Below, piece after piece: positions 1 through 11,376 of a DNA stretch of 64,000 nt; the first letter of the stretch is position 1, and every line of letters starts with the position of its first letter. A model generated the notes under the pieces. The model was not told where the DNA came from, searched no databases, and saw only the letters and a list, made by a program, of their open reading frames with translations. The stretch lies in contig OZ231127.1 of NCBI GenBank assembly GCA_965153355.1, positions 27,032,001-27,096,000 of the forward strand. The letters run 5' to 3'. Made by a program: the position numbers and the translations under genes. This DNA is from Flaccisagitta enflata (lineage: Eukaryota > Chaetognatha > Sagittoidea > Aphragmophora).

Positions 1-164
1 TGACTCAAGAATAAGAACTTCGGTAAGCTATCACGGTTTTGTCCAGATGGTCTGTCAAAATCTAACCCCATGTTTTACTTGTTTCGCGTCATGATACGTA
101 AGCGTCGTGAGGTGGCGAGCCATTGGATTTGATATGACTCACTCAACTTGACTTTTTACCCTAG

Positions 165-3100
165 GACGTTACGGACACAAAAGGAAATGAGTTTGAGGAC
201 TACTGCCTTAAACGCGACGTTCTGATGGGAATTTTCGAGAAAGGTTGGGAGAAGCCGTCGCCCATTCAAGAGGCGGCCATCCCAATCGCGTTGAGCGGCC
301 GCGACATCCTCGCTCGCGCCAAAAATGGAACTGGAAAAACGGGCGCCTACGTCATTCCCGTGGTGGAAAGATGCGACCCGGAATTGACCCACAATAAGGG
401 AGAACCTCAATGTAAGCTCCTGATTGTGATACGCGTCCTCAACTTAGCCATTGACATTGTAGATCGTGTGGATGACGGATGGTGTTTTGAAGGTCATCTC
501 GCCCACATCCTCGCCCTATGGGTATTAAGTTATACAGGGGTGTACAAATTTGAGCGGCTTTTGGCGGCTTTTGATATCCTTTGATATCCTCTCTTCCCCC
601 CCCCCCCCGCCGGGCTTTGATTTCCTTCCCCGCCCGGTCTTTATCTCTAACCCCTTCGATTTCATTTCCCTCTTTTTCACTACTTCTCAATCCAGCCCTG
701 ATCATTGTTCCAACTCGTGAATTGGCTCTTCAAACCTCTCAAATTTGTAAAGAAGTCAGCAAATATCTGCGTCTAAACGTCATGGTCACAACCGGTGGAA
801 CCAACTTGAAGGACGACATCATGCGACTCTACGAGCCAGTCCACATTATGATCGCCACTCCGGGCCGCGTCCTCGACCTCATGAACAAAGGTTTGTGTCG
901 GTGTTAATACCCTAAAGTTCATCATTCATTTCGAGATTGTACAGTACCTTCCGAGCAAACCCGGCTAAAACTGGAGGATTTATTTTTGTAACTTTATTTC
1001 TTATTTTTGTCCCACGGTAATTAGATCCGTGGGACTATGTGATGGACCTGATCGTGTAGTCTGTGTGTCGTTTGTTTATATCTTCTCATATTTTTGGAAC
1101 CAAACTTCAGAATTTTATGAAACTTAGCTGGTGTTGTTTATAGGTCATTAAGAGCTTGTGTACCAATTTTCAAAAAAATTCATAAGCTTTTACTACCCTT
1201 TGCCTATTTTGTAGTAATATTTAGCTGGGACTTAAGCAATTTACATAGGCAAAGGTTAATAAAGGTATGTGAATTTTTTTCTTATTTGGTAGCCTATATA
1301 AGTAAAGGATATCAATTGACAAGCCCTTACAAAATTCGAAATGAATCTGAAGTCTGGTTTATGAGATATTAGCTTATGTAGTGATATGTTACTAGGATTT
1401 AAGCAATTTTTGTTTTCAAATTTTTTTTTTTTATTTTTTTTTTTAAATTTTTTTTTTTTTTAATTTTTTTTGTTTTCAAGGTATGCCATCATAGATTTCA
1501 AGGTATGCCATTGTAGACTTCAAGGTACATGCCATCATAGATTTCAGGGTATGCCATCATGGACTTCAAGGTATGCCATCATGGACTTCAAGGTATGCCA
1601 TCATGGACTTCAAGGTATGCCATCATGGACTTCCAGGTATGCCATCATGGACTTCCAGGTATGCCATCATGGACTTCCAGGTATGCCATCATGGACTTCC
1701 AGGTATGCCATCATGGACTTCCAGGTATGCCATCATGGACTTCCAGGTATGCCATCATGGACTTCCAGGTATGCCATCATGGACTTCCAGGTATGCCATC
1801 ATGGACTTCCAGGTATGCCATCATGGACTTCAAGGTATGCCATCATGGACTTCAAGGTATGCCATCATGGACTTCAAGGTATGCCATCATGGACTTCAAG
1901 GTATGCCATCATGGACTTCAAGGTATGCCATCATGGACTTCAAGGTATGCCATCATGGACTTCAAGGTATGCCATCATGGACTTCAAGGTATGCCATCAC
2001 GGACTTCAAGGTATGCCATCACGGACTTCCAGGTATGCCATCATGGACTTCCAGGTATGCCATCATGGACTTCCAGGTATGCCATCATGGACTTCCAGGT
2101 ATGCCATCATGGACTTCCAGGTATGCCATCATGGACTTCCAGGTATGCCATCATGGACTTCCAGGTATGCCATCATGGACTTCCAGGTATGCCATCATGG
2201 ACTTCAAGGTATGCCATCATGGACTTCAAGGTATGCCATCATGGACTTCAAGGTATGCCATCATGGACTTCAAGGTATGCCATAACCATTAGATTTGGCA
2301 GAAAATTTTATCTATCCTAGACAACAAAAACAGCTCAATCAGACAATTTCTACAGGTTGTATAGCTATTTTTAGTTTTTAAGGACAATTGTCTTTAAAAA
2401 CTTTAAATAGCCATAAAATCTGAAATAATTTGATTTAGTTGATTTGTTTGATTTGTTTGATTTATTTGATTTATTTGATTGAGCTGTTTTTGTCTAGGAT
2501 AGGTAGAATTTTCTGCTGAATCCAATGGTCTGGGTCAGAACACTTCAAATTGATGTCTTCACACTGTGGGCTATATGAGTGAAAACGTCTCAAGACCTTA
2601 AAGGGCACTTTTATAACCAAAATGTAAAAATAAAAAACGCCAAACCTAATCTTTAGCCTTTGTTTGATATTAACCAGCCATAGGACGATACCTTGACCAG
2701 AAGTAGGAGCCCACTATGTAATCGCCCAGACTCTGGCTGTGGAAGCTGAGATGGTTTATTTTGTCAAAATTGAAAAATGAAAAAAAGGAAACAACTATAG
2801 CTGGAATTGAAGGGTAATAGTTTGTATAATAGCAATCTCAATTTTGGCTGATTTTTGTCCGCGACGGAATATCATTCCGACGCGGACTATAATTCAAGGC
2901 GGGTGGGTGTCGTCGTCGTTGTCGTCGTTGTCGTCGTCCCGGATTTTAAAAAATGGATAACTTTTTTATGCTTTGACCGATTTGGTTCATATTTGGTGGG
3001 AAGTTGTACTAGGGTAAGGCGCTTTACATCCTATCCGATTTTTGTGATCCGACCAACCCAACCGGCCCAACCAGCCTACCGGCCTAAAAGTGAAAAACGT

Positions 3101-6100
3101 GCATAACTTTGGCATTTTTCAACCAATTTAGCTGAAATTTGGTATGGAGTCTCTAAATGGAAGGCCTCAACATATGTATATGATTTATATGCATTTGAGC
3201 ATGCTAACCGGCCAAACCGACCTACCACCCAACCAGCCAACCCGCCTAAAAGTGAAAAACTTGCATAACTTTGTCATTTTTCAACTGATTTGGTTGAAAC
3301 TTGGTATGGAGTCTCTAAATGGAAGAACTCAACATATGCACACTATTTATCCTGTCAAACCAGCCTACCACCCAACCAGCCTACCAGCCTAAAAGTGAAA
3401 AACGTGCATTACTTTGGTATTTTTCAACCGATTTGGTTGAAATTTGGTATGGAGTCTCTAAATGGAAGGACTCAACATGTGTATGTGATTTATATGCATT
3501 TGAGCATGCTAACCGGCCAAACCGACCTACCACCCAACCAGCCAACCGGCCTAAAAGTGAAAAACTTGCATAACTTTGGCATTTTTCAACTAATTTGGTT
3601 GAAACTTGGTATGGGGTCTCTAAATGGAAGAACTCAACATATGCGCACTATTTATCCTGTCAAACCAGCCTACCACCCAACCAGCCTACCAGCCTAAAAG
3701 TGAAAAACGTGCATAACTTTGGCATTTTTCAACCGATTTGGTTGAAATTTGGTATGGAGTCTCTAAATGGAAGGACTCAACATGTGTATGTGATTTATAT
3801 GCATTTGAGCATGCTAACCGGCCAAACCGACCTACCACCCAACCAGCCAACCGGCCCAAAAGTGAAAAACTTGCTTAACTTTGTCATTTTTCAACTAATT
3901 TGGTTGAAACTTGGTATGGGGTCTCTAAATGGAAGAACTCAACATATGCGCACTATTTATCCTGTCAAACCAGCCTACCACCCAACCAGCCTACCAACCA
4001 AAAAGTGATAAATGTGCATACTTTGGCGTTTTTCAACCAATTTGGTTGAAATTTGGTATGGAGTCTCTAAATGGAAGGACTCAACACATAAATGTGATTT
4101 ATATATGTTTGAGCATGCTAACCGGCCAAACCAACCTACCACCCAACCAGCTTACCGGCCTAAAAGTAAAAACTTACATAAATTGGACATTTTTCAACCA
4201 AATTGGTTGAAACTTGGTATGGAGTCTCTAAATGGAAGAACTCAACATACGCACACTATTTATCTAAACCAGCCTACCACCCAACCACCCTACTTGCCTA
4301 AAAGTGAAAAACGTGCATAGCTTTGTCATTTCTCAACAGATTTGCATGAAACTTTGTATGGCGGCTCTGAATGTAAAGACTTATAGTTTTGGCGAATTTA
4401 CAGGGTTAGCGATCTTTTGGTCATAGCGATCTTACGGAATTGGTGATCTTTAACCCCCTTCCGTCGCGGACCCAGATACTGTTCAGATTTTTTTTATTTA
4501 GGGGCGGGCTACAGCGCTCCAACATTGCCCGATGAGGCTTATTCTGTCAAAAATGATGGAGTCAGTGGCTTCTTTTTTTTTTAAACCATAGTACACCCAA
4601 ATATTAGGACAATATTATTAAAGAAATTTGAAGAAAAGACTCTTAGGTTTCATAACCAGGTTTCTATACATGGGTACCTCTTATAATTTCTGCACAATAC
4701 TACCAAATGCGATTTTTAAAAATCAATGAGTAACTTCCCATTGTAATCCTATGGAAGGGGGAAGAGCAAAAAAAAGTTGTTTTTTTTTACCCATGTACAC
4801 TAGGGACTAAGGTAATTTTTTTTTGGTAATTCCAGGGGGAGGAAAGCTAAAAATTTTTTAGACATTTTTAGCCTTTTTTAGCTTTTTTTAACTTTTTGCA
4901 CACTTTAAAGTTTTGCTAAAAAAGGTTAAAAAGAGCTAAAATATGCTAAAAAACCTCTCTGCGCGGAGCAAGGCTAGCAAGTTCTTTGTGATTTTTTAGC
5001 TGTTTTAACTTGTTTTAGATTTTTTTAACTTTTTTTAGTTATAACTTTTTAGCCTTTTTTAGCTTTTTATAATTTTTTTTAGCTTTTTTAGATTTCTTTG
5101 TTTTTTACTTGTTTTAGTATTTTTTAGCTTTTTTTAATTCTTTTTAGTAATCACTTTAGGTCTTTTTTTAGTGTTTTTTAGCTTTTTTAATCTTAGCTTT
5201 TTTCAATTTTCATGGTTTTTTAGCTTTTTTGGATCTCTTTTTTGCTTTTTTTAACTCTTTTTAGCTTTTTCATTCATACTTTTCCTAGATTTAGTTCAAA
5301 AACTTTAATCTTTTTTAGTAGTTTTTAATTTTTTTTAGTTTTTTTCAGCTGTTTTTAGCCTTTTTCCATGTTTTAGTCTTTTTTAGCTTTTTTTAGCTTT
5401 TTTTAGTTTTTTTTAACTTTTTGCAGACTTTAAAATTTGAAAAAGAGCTAATAAAGGCTAAAAAAAGAAAAAAAAAGTTAAAAATGCCTAAAAAATTTTT
5501 AGCTTTCCTCCCCCTGTAATTCTTGCCGTTTGGTGATGGCCTACTAGGGACTGGTCTCCATTTTTGGGTACCTCTCACCATTTTGGATTTTGCTAATTTC
5601 CCTTTGTATTTGACAATCAGCTATCTCAGCTTCCAGAGCCATAGTCCGGGCGATTACATAGTGGGCACCTACTCCCGGTCAAGATATCGTCCTATGGCTG
5701 GTTAATATCAAACATACAGCTTAAAGATTAGGTTTGGCGTTTTTTGTTTTTTCCGTTTTTGGCATAAAAGTGCCCTCTGAGGTACTGAGAAAGGTCGGCC
5801 CACAGTGCTTCATGCACTTTGATTATACAAGTTATTTTTTTTTAACAGCAAAATATATTCAAGAAATTAAGTATCTTTTAATTAAGTTAGATATAAAAAA
5901 TAAAGTTTGGGAAATGAAATTGAAATAACAAAAATTAATCCTCCAGTTTTAGCCGGGTTTGCTCGGAAGGTACTGTAGGAAAACCATATTGAAGTCGGGT
6001 CTTGGACGATGGATGTAAATCCTCGGAACACACAACTTGAATCATTCGCGTTTGAATACCACTTTTACCACATTTCAACCCAAGGTGTTTGTCGGATGAA

Positions 6101-7874
6101 TCGATGCACCATGATGGTTTTGGATGAGGCAGACAAACTTCTGTCGCAAGACTTCAAGAACATGCTCGATGACGTTATCGGATTTTTGCCCAACGACCGC
6201 CAAATAATGCTCTACAGCGCCACCTTTCCCCTGACCGTCGATAACTTTGTGGTGAGCATAAGCTAGCATATCCTGTATACTGACCTAGCATGTTAACCTG
6301 AATGTAAAATGTTCACAGTGTTCATAGTGTGCGCCGACTTGCCTTTATATCCGGTCGCTTCTGTCGGTCGGTCACACTAACCTTTTACTATCCATTTGGC
6401 GCAGTAACCAATTGAAGGACACTCATGTATTCATCTCCCTGCGATTGCTTGATCTTTTACAGAAAAAACACATGCACGATCCTTACGAAATCAATTTGAT
6501 GGACGAGTTAACGTTAAAGGGAGTCACGCAGTATTACGCCTTCGTACAAGAGCGACAAAAGGTGCATTGTCTCAACACCCTGTTCTCCAAGCTGCAGATC
6601 AACCAGTCCATTATCTTTTGCAACTCGACCCAACGCGTCGAACTGCTCGCTAAGAAAATCACGGAACTCGGTTATTCCTGCTTCTACATTCACGCCAAGA
6701 TGAAGCAGGAGCACAGAAATCGCGTCTTTCACGACTTCAGGGCTGGACTCTGCAGGAATTTGGTTTGTTCAGGTACTTAAAAATTAGGTCTAGCCGCGAG
6801 TCAGTTTAATGTGGTGCTGCGCTTGTGCAAATTTGGTATGTAAGAAGATTCTGTGGCTCTACCTCTCCATTGGGTGATTCACGTAGCAACATGATCAAGA
6901 CAATTTTTAGTTGTAACTGTTTCTCATTTATAAGTTAATGGTAAACAAAGTAATTGTCCTATCGGCTTTCACTTTTGACTGTTGATTTTTCTCGGGGCGT
7001 TGACGACTGTTGATTTGATGCTCTCAAAAATAACCAAGACATCCATATTTCGCTCGGCGAGAGCCGCCTTTATTGGCAGTGAACTTATGATGATCCTTTG
7101 CTTTTCATCTTGTCAGACATGATAATCCTTAGCTTTTCATCTTGTCAGACTTGTTCACTCGCGGTATCGACATCCAAGCCGTCAACGTCGTCATCAACTT
7201 TGATTTCCCAAAAATGGCCGAAACATATCTGCACAGAATCGGTCGCTCCGGAAGATTTGGCCATCTTGGCGTTGCCATCAATCTCATCACTTTCGACGAC
7301 AGGTGAATAGCTTGTCTGTCTTTAAGAACTCGGTTGTTGCTTTTAGGTTGTGTGTTACGCGACTCTGTATCCTGCTTTGTCGGTCCGTCCGCCCGTCGGT
7401 TCATCCGTATCGTCTCCCGGCGTTAATGAAGTTTTAAGCCTTACTGCCCCTGCCCAAACGCCCTTGTGACCCTTATCACTTCCCCTATTGGAAATGACAT
7501 TCTATTTTCTCTCTGCTTCCAGATTCGCTCTTCATCGGATCGAGCAGGAATTGGGTACGGAAATCAAACCTATCCCCAAGGTGATCGACAAATCTCTCTA
7601 CGTGGCCGAGTATCATCAAGAGGACTGTTTCGGTAATATCGACGGCTCCTCCATCAAATCAGCTACCGACGTCCTCACAGCCGCCGCAGCCGCCGCCCAA
7701 AGTAAAGCCAGCATCGCCGCGTCATCGACGTCGACGACGTCGACGAGCAACAAACTGGCGGCGATCAACGCCGAGGTCAAAGACGCTAACAAAGATAAAA
7801 ATGGCTCGGTCCCCTCCACCGTCAAAAGTCTACCACTCTCGGCACCAGGCGGCCTCCCCACTGCCGCTAATTAA
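165..7874 (+). CDS. DDX6: DDX6/Me31B/Dhh1-type DEAD-box RNA helicase, 3' six coding exons (N-terminus outside window)
   Basis: Exons 165-411, 696-890, 6085-6251, 6463-6772, 7149-7302 and 7523-7874 have GT/AG borders and compatible phases, giving 474 residues and a TAA stop. All helicase motifs are visible: Q motif (GWEKPSPIQ), motif I (AKNGTGKT, ~52-59), Ia (PTREL, 88-92), Ib (TPGR), II (DEAD, 161-164), III (SAT, 192-194), IV (SIIFCNS), V (TRGID, 310-314) and VI ([10 protein letters not shown], 335-344). [28 protein letters not shown] and GTEIKPIP are DDX6-family signatures. Known family role: cytoplasmic RNA-dependent ATPase of P-bodies, partner of decapping and CCR4-NOT factors, translational repressor. 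The first visible exon starts in phase 0 after a CTAG acceptor, so the start codon lies upstream of the window. The last ~75 residues are an Ala/Ser/Thr-rich tail of little conservation. Intron 2 (891-6084) is expanded by transposons. Intron 4 has a duplicated acceptor. Confidence 0.96.
1479..2285 (+). repeat. 22-bp minisatellite, ~36 units
   Basis: The unit AGGTATGCCATCATGGACTT plus CA or CC repeats almost perfectly. Two unit variants (ending TTCAAG or TTCCAG) occur in blocks: A-type, then about ten C-type, about nine A-type, about nine C-type, about four A-type. The first three units are more diverged. Open frames running through all three phases are a product of the repeat, not genes. Confidence 0.95.
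2285..2529. mobile_element. ~245-bp hairpin MITE-like inverted repeat
   Basis: About 55 bases from 2285 (core CTATCCTAGACAACAAAAAC, AGCTCAATC) recur inverted at about 2474-2529. The spacer is AT-rich with a further small palindrome. No target duplication could be defined because the left end abuts the 22-bp minisatellite. Confidence 0.6.
2857..4471. mobile_element. Insertion bounded by 5' hairpin and complementary 3' subterminal repeat, carrying a dimeric satellite
   Basis: At 2857-2887 GTCCGCG and CGCGGAC form a hairpin with an inner GGAAT/ATTCC stem. The 3' end at 4459-4471 reads TTCCGTCGCGGAC, the exact complement of the first arm plus the following bases. The relative at 13.1 kb lacks this segment. 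The architecture matches the short interspersed elements elsewhere in the window (for example 37051-37208). Confidence 0.5.
2940..4340 (+). repeat. Dimeric tandem repeat, ~305-bp period (alternating ~160 and ~145 bp half-units)
   Basis: The landmark GGTATGGAGTCTCTAAATGG recurs with slight variation at about 3140, 3304, 3449, 3611, 3755, 3914, 4058 and 4217, spaced alternately about 160 and 145 bp. Each half-unit also carries CCTACCACCCAACCAGCC and CCTAAAAGTGAAAAAC. The two half-unit types differ mainly by a segment present in only one of them (GCATTTGAGCATGCTAACC). Frames through it are Pro/Thr-rich repeat artefacts. Confidence 0.9.
4833..5516. mobile_element. Foldback insertion made of TTTTTAGC-type repeats, 6-bp target duplication TAATTC
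   Basis: The ends are inverted copies of CAGGGGGAGGAAAGCTAAAA. TAATTC flanks both sides (4827-4832, 5517-5522). The interior is monotonous T-runs with AGC, changing strand sense near the end. The relative at 13.1 kb carries the uninterrupted site (GATGAATTTCTACC), which supports insertion. Confidence 0.7.
7089..7152 (+). repeat. 32-bp tandem duplication creating two consecutive 3' splice sites
   Basis: Copies 7089-7120 and 7121-7152 match at 29 of 32 positions and each contains CTTTTCATCTTGTCAGAC. The downstream AG gives the in-frame DDX6 exon (7149). The upstream AG (exon from 7117) is 32 bases away and would shift the frame. Confidence 0.9.
7344..7476 (+). mobile_element. Decayed short hairpin-type element in last DDX6 intron
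   Basis: Shows the order typical of the family: a decayed TACGCGACTCTGTA 5' segment, TGTCGGTCCGTCCGCCCGTC core, CTGCCCCTGCCCAAACG, and a CCCTTGTG-like end. Confidence 0.5.
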
Positions 7875-8700
7875 TCGTATGATCCCCCCTCCCCCTCCCT
7901 TGCTCCCTACCGTCCTGCCTCATCCCCATCTCAAGACTTTCATCGTATACCTGCCCTCGTCTCGCCTTAATTCATTGAAACAGCTCATTAACTCGTCGGA
8001 CCAGCTCTTCATCCTCGCTCATTTCATTTTCGCTTATCTCATCCTCGGTTCATCACATCCTCGGTTCATCTCATCCTCGGTTCATTTCATCATCATCGGT
8101 TCATTTCATCATCATCGGTTCATCTTGTCTTAGTCGCTCACCATCAATCCCTTTTCAATTCATTTTCCTACGCCCTTCCCCTTCCCTCATCCCCTCCATC
8201 CCTCGTTTCGTTCATTCGTTGCCTCGGGAGTAGGGACTGTCCATTCTCCGTTCTTCTGCCGCTCACATTGACACCGTTATGTTCGATTTTCATCATATCA
8301 TGCGCCGGTCCTCATCCTCTTTTTTGTCCCCCTTCCGTGTCATTCTGAAACCGTGACAAAAAAAGCTCCTGGACTGCTCATAATCTTAATCCTTTCTTAC
8401 CCTGAGGTAGAATCATGGTCTTTGCAAGCAGCTCCAAAAAGCGGTCGTCTTCCTAATCCAACGCGACTACCGACCGAATTCATAGTCACGCATCTTTTAA
8501 CTGAAGTAATCCCAATTTCATTCGTCACCTGTACAAAAGAAAACTCTTACACTTCCGAAAAAGAAACCTCGTTCACTCTTTCCCCAGCCCTTCTCCATAT
8601 TTCTTTATCTCCTCATCTCATTCCACGTTAATTTTTCTATCGCATCTTTTTAATCCCGCGCCATCCACTCGCCGGCTACTACAAAGAACCAAAAATAAAG
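7875..8700 (+). other. Probable 3' UTR of the DDX6 gene
   Basis: Directly follows the stop codon. C/T-rich with tandem TCATCCTCGGTTCATC-like repeats at about 8040-8125. The end is set by the AATAAA at 8694. No conserved frame is seen. Confidence 0.5.
8694..8699 (+). promoter_or_regulatory. Candidate polyadenylation signal AATAAA of the DDX6 gene
   Basis: First AATAAA downstream of the stop codon at 7874; no transcript evidence. Confidence 0.4.
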
Positions 8701-10469
8701 CCCAGTTAAGCTGGCGCGGTGATGATTTGAACACGAAAATCAAGCTTCAGTTTTAATTCTCCATTAAATAAGGAACGCCTCCTGTCTGTGAATTTTGAGA
8801 CGTTCAATTTTCGTTATCAATGAGTCTCCATGTTCAGATGGAGGCGCCAACAACGCGTTCGGCCCTGAACAAATATCTAATCAATCCAAATCATAATCCA
8901 TTCTTGACAAACTTTTCTTCCCTAATCCATCTCGAACCTACTCACTTTTCTCTCTCAAGTTTTAATGCAAAATAGTCTCGAGATCCCCTTAAAAGACTGC
9001 ACGTAATGAAATCCGAGATGTTCGTCGCTATATGCGCCTACCAGATTCGCGTTCCCAAATCGCGCTCACGCTATCGAATGAAAAAAAAAATCTCCGTGTT
9101 TTGTCTTCATTCCCTTTTCTTAATTTCATTCCAATTCGACAACGAGCACGCATTGCACCACTTTTATACCGGGGAACTTCATGATGGCTGCCATGTCTCG
9201 TGGCGACGAAAACGATTATAATTAACGCCTTCATACATACCATCATCGTACATCTGCCGTTCACCGGCATTTTAAGTGAATAACATGGACGGCTTAATCA
9301 ATGGTGGCGTTTCCCCTTTCATCAATGCTGCGTGGGTTGATCTCCCTTTTAAATTTCCCCTTCAAGTTTGTTTTTTGTTTCTGTGACTTGAGTCGGATAT
9401 TTGTGCTTGGGTTTAACTAGTGATTGAGCTGATGGACGAATTGCGTTTACATTCCACAACTGACCGCGGTGTTCTCGAACGTGTATGAAAGGCTTCTAAT
9501 AGGTAGCCCAAAATAGCCCTGCGACACGATATCAATTTTTGATGGGGGGGGGGAGAGGAGAGGAATTGGTGGTAAAAGGGTAGGAAAGGGAAAGATTAAC
9601 TGTTTTTACGCTGATTCTGTCATCATTTTTCTATCATTAACCAAAGTAGTAATGTCGCGTTTCTGTGTCTTGGATGACTGTGGGTGCAGGAAAAGCTACC
9701 CGCATCGTATACATTAATCCTTTGTCGCCCTAAGGGTAATTTTTGGCGCTCTCCCCTCTCTTAAACGCTCTTCATGCAGTAGAACCACCTGTCATTTGTG
9801 ATGTCACCATTGCTACTGCCTCATGTGCTGAGGCTCGGAGAGTATCTCCACTTTTGATGCTCAGTGATGAAAGAGATACTAGTTGCGCTGTCCTGAATCT
9901 TTTCAAGGCTGCCTAAAAAATTATTTAATGGACAAGAAACGTTAAGCCCACGTTTCTTGTCCAAACAATTGTATTCTCTATTGTTTAGTCCGTTTTGTTG
10001 TCTTTTATCATCCAAATGAGTTTGGTCTAGCCGGCTTTAAATTTGTAAGAAGTACTGCAATAGTGGGCAGGCCGATACCGAAGTGGATCTGTCAAAATTG
10101 TAGGGTTACTAATTTTAATATAAATGGCTAATAAGTGGGAAACAATGATCAATTAGTTTGATAGATATCTCTCATACCAGTTAATTGTTATAGTATGAGA
10201 AGCTTTATTTATCAGATTGCTGTGATTGTTGTTACTGGATAGTAAACTGTACAATGGTAACTCGGTTGATTGGATCGGCTGTTGCGTCGCATGCCGGTCA
10301 ACGCTATGGGACCTATTTTACTTTTTTTATTCCCACTGGTTTCAATAGTTTTAATTGCAAGTGGAAATGTAGCTTGAGAGCCTAATTTTTGAACCGTGCT
10401 TTTACAGGAAGATCCACTCAAATTTAGTAATTTCGTTTTGATGTTTTCACTTGAGTCTTGAAATGCCAT
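8701..10469. other. Intergenic, no gene recognised
   Basis: Mixed-composition sequence without conserved frames. It contains a G-run at 9543-9552 and a perfect 13-bp-stem hairpin at 9930-9962. Confidence 0.5.
9930..9962. repeat. Perfect 13-bp hairpin
   Basis: GGACAAGAAACGT, a 7-base loop TAAGCCC, then ACGTTTCTTGTCC. Function unknown. Confidence 0.8.
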
Positions 10470-11376
10470 TTTTAGATGCGTCCTCGCATCTCTATAAGAG
10501 GGTCTGTCCCTTGGTAGGAATGTCTGTCTGAGTGTCCGTAACGCGAAAATTTCAAAACACGATTTTGAGGGTTTTCTCTTCATTTCTCTCTATGTCTCTT
10601 CATGTCTCTTATATTTCTTATGTCTCTTTTATCTCTTTCGTCTCTTTTGTCTCTTTTGTCTCCTATATGTCTCTTATGTCTCCTATATGTCTCTTATATC
10701 TCTTATGTCTCTTATTTCTCTTTTGTATCTTAGGTCTCTTATGTCTCTTATGTCTCTTTTGTCTCCTAAATGTCTCCTATATATCTCTTATGTCTCCTAT
10801 ATGTCTCTTATGTCTCTTATGTCTCTTATATCTCTTATATCTCATCTATCTCTTTTGACTCTAATGTCTCTTATATCTCTTATATCTCTAAAGTCTCCTA
10901 TGTCTCTTATGTCACTTATGTCTCTTATGTCTCTTCATGTCTCAATATGTCTCTTATGTCTCCTCATGTTTCCTCATGTCTCTTTATGTCTCTCCATGTC
11001 TCTCCAAGTCCCTTCATGTCTCTTCGTGTGGATGAGGCGGGGGGAGGGGTGGGGAGGCGTGGGGGTGTGGGGAGGGGTGGGGAGGCGTGGGGGGAGGGGT
11101 GGGGGGAGGGGTGGGGAGGCGTCAGGGGGAGGGGTGAGGAGGCGTGGGGGAGGGGTGGGGAGGGGGGGAGGCGTGGGGGAAGGGGTGGGGAAGCATGGGG
11201 GGAGGGGTGGAGAGGCGTGCGCGGGGAGAGAGGAATCAGTTTATATTTTTCTTTTGATCTCTAAATCTTTATATTTTCATATTATTATATCTTAATATCT
11301 TTATATCTTAATAATTTGTATGATAATATCTTACGTCTAAAGAGGACGCATCTATTGGACATCTCTTGGCCTTGTT
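10470..11376 (+). mobile_element. Hairpin-type short element, AGATGCG subfamily, copy 1
   Basis: The 5' hairpin AGATGCG-TCCT-CGCATCT (10474-10491) is followed by CTATAAGAGGGTCTGTCCC, a long TCTCTTATG tandem tract (about 10570-11030), a G-rich GAGGGGTGGGGAGGCGTGGG tract (about 11035-11225), an AT-rich stretch, and GAGGACGCATCT (11342-11353), which complements the 5' arm and loop. The end is TTGGCCTTGTT. A second copy with the same order lies at 38512-39523. Long frames inside are repeat artefacts. Confidence 0.75.

Larger units (their letters stand above)
2562..5807. mobile_element. Nested element with CACTGTGGGCC termini and 5-bp flanking repeat CTTCA
   Basis: The left end CACTGTGGGCTATATGAG and the right end (reverse complement CACTGTGGGCCGACC) start inverted repeats that match, with divergence, for over 200 bases: AACGCCAAACCTAATCTTT, GATATTAACCAGCCATAG and GCCCACTATGTAATCGCCC on both sides. 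CTTCA occurs directly outside both ends (2557-2561, 5808-5812). A compact relative lies at 13081-13790. The element carries two later insertions, at 2857-4471 and 4833-5516. Confidence 0.7.
942..5975. mobile_element. 5.0-kb non-autonomous element with 39-bp TIRs and TA target duplication (Tc1/mariner type)
   Basis: The left end CAGTACCTTCCGAGCAAACC (from 942) is repeated inverted at 5975, with 39 identical bases followed by one mismatch and further match. Both ends are flanked by TA (940-941 and 5976-5977), as expected for Tc1/mariner insertion. No transposase frame is visible inside; the interior is tandem repeats and nested elements. It lies in the second visible intron of the DDX6 gene. 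Superfamily assignment rests only on the TA duplication and the CAGT start. Confidence 0.75.

Noticed and set aside
1479-2285. CRISPR-like regular repeat
   Set aside because: Units are contiguous with no spacers, and the genome is eukaryotic. The same holds for 63540-64000.
1470-2320. Three overlapping ~240-270-codon frames with repeated [24 protein letters not shown] units
   Set aside because: All phases are open because the 22-bp unit lacks stops; it lies inside an intron within a transposon.
4833-5516. hAT assignment from the CAGGGG end
   Set aside because: The target duplication is 6 bp, not 8, and no subterminal hAT motifs are seen.
10687-11295. 202-codon frame, and the similar 245-codon frame at 38407-39144
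   Set aside because: Translate the TCTCTTATG and G-rich tracts of the AGATGCG-type elements.
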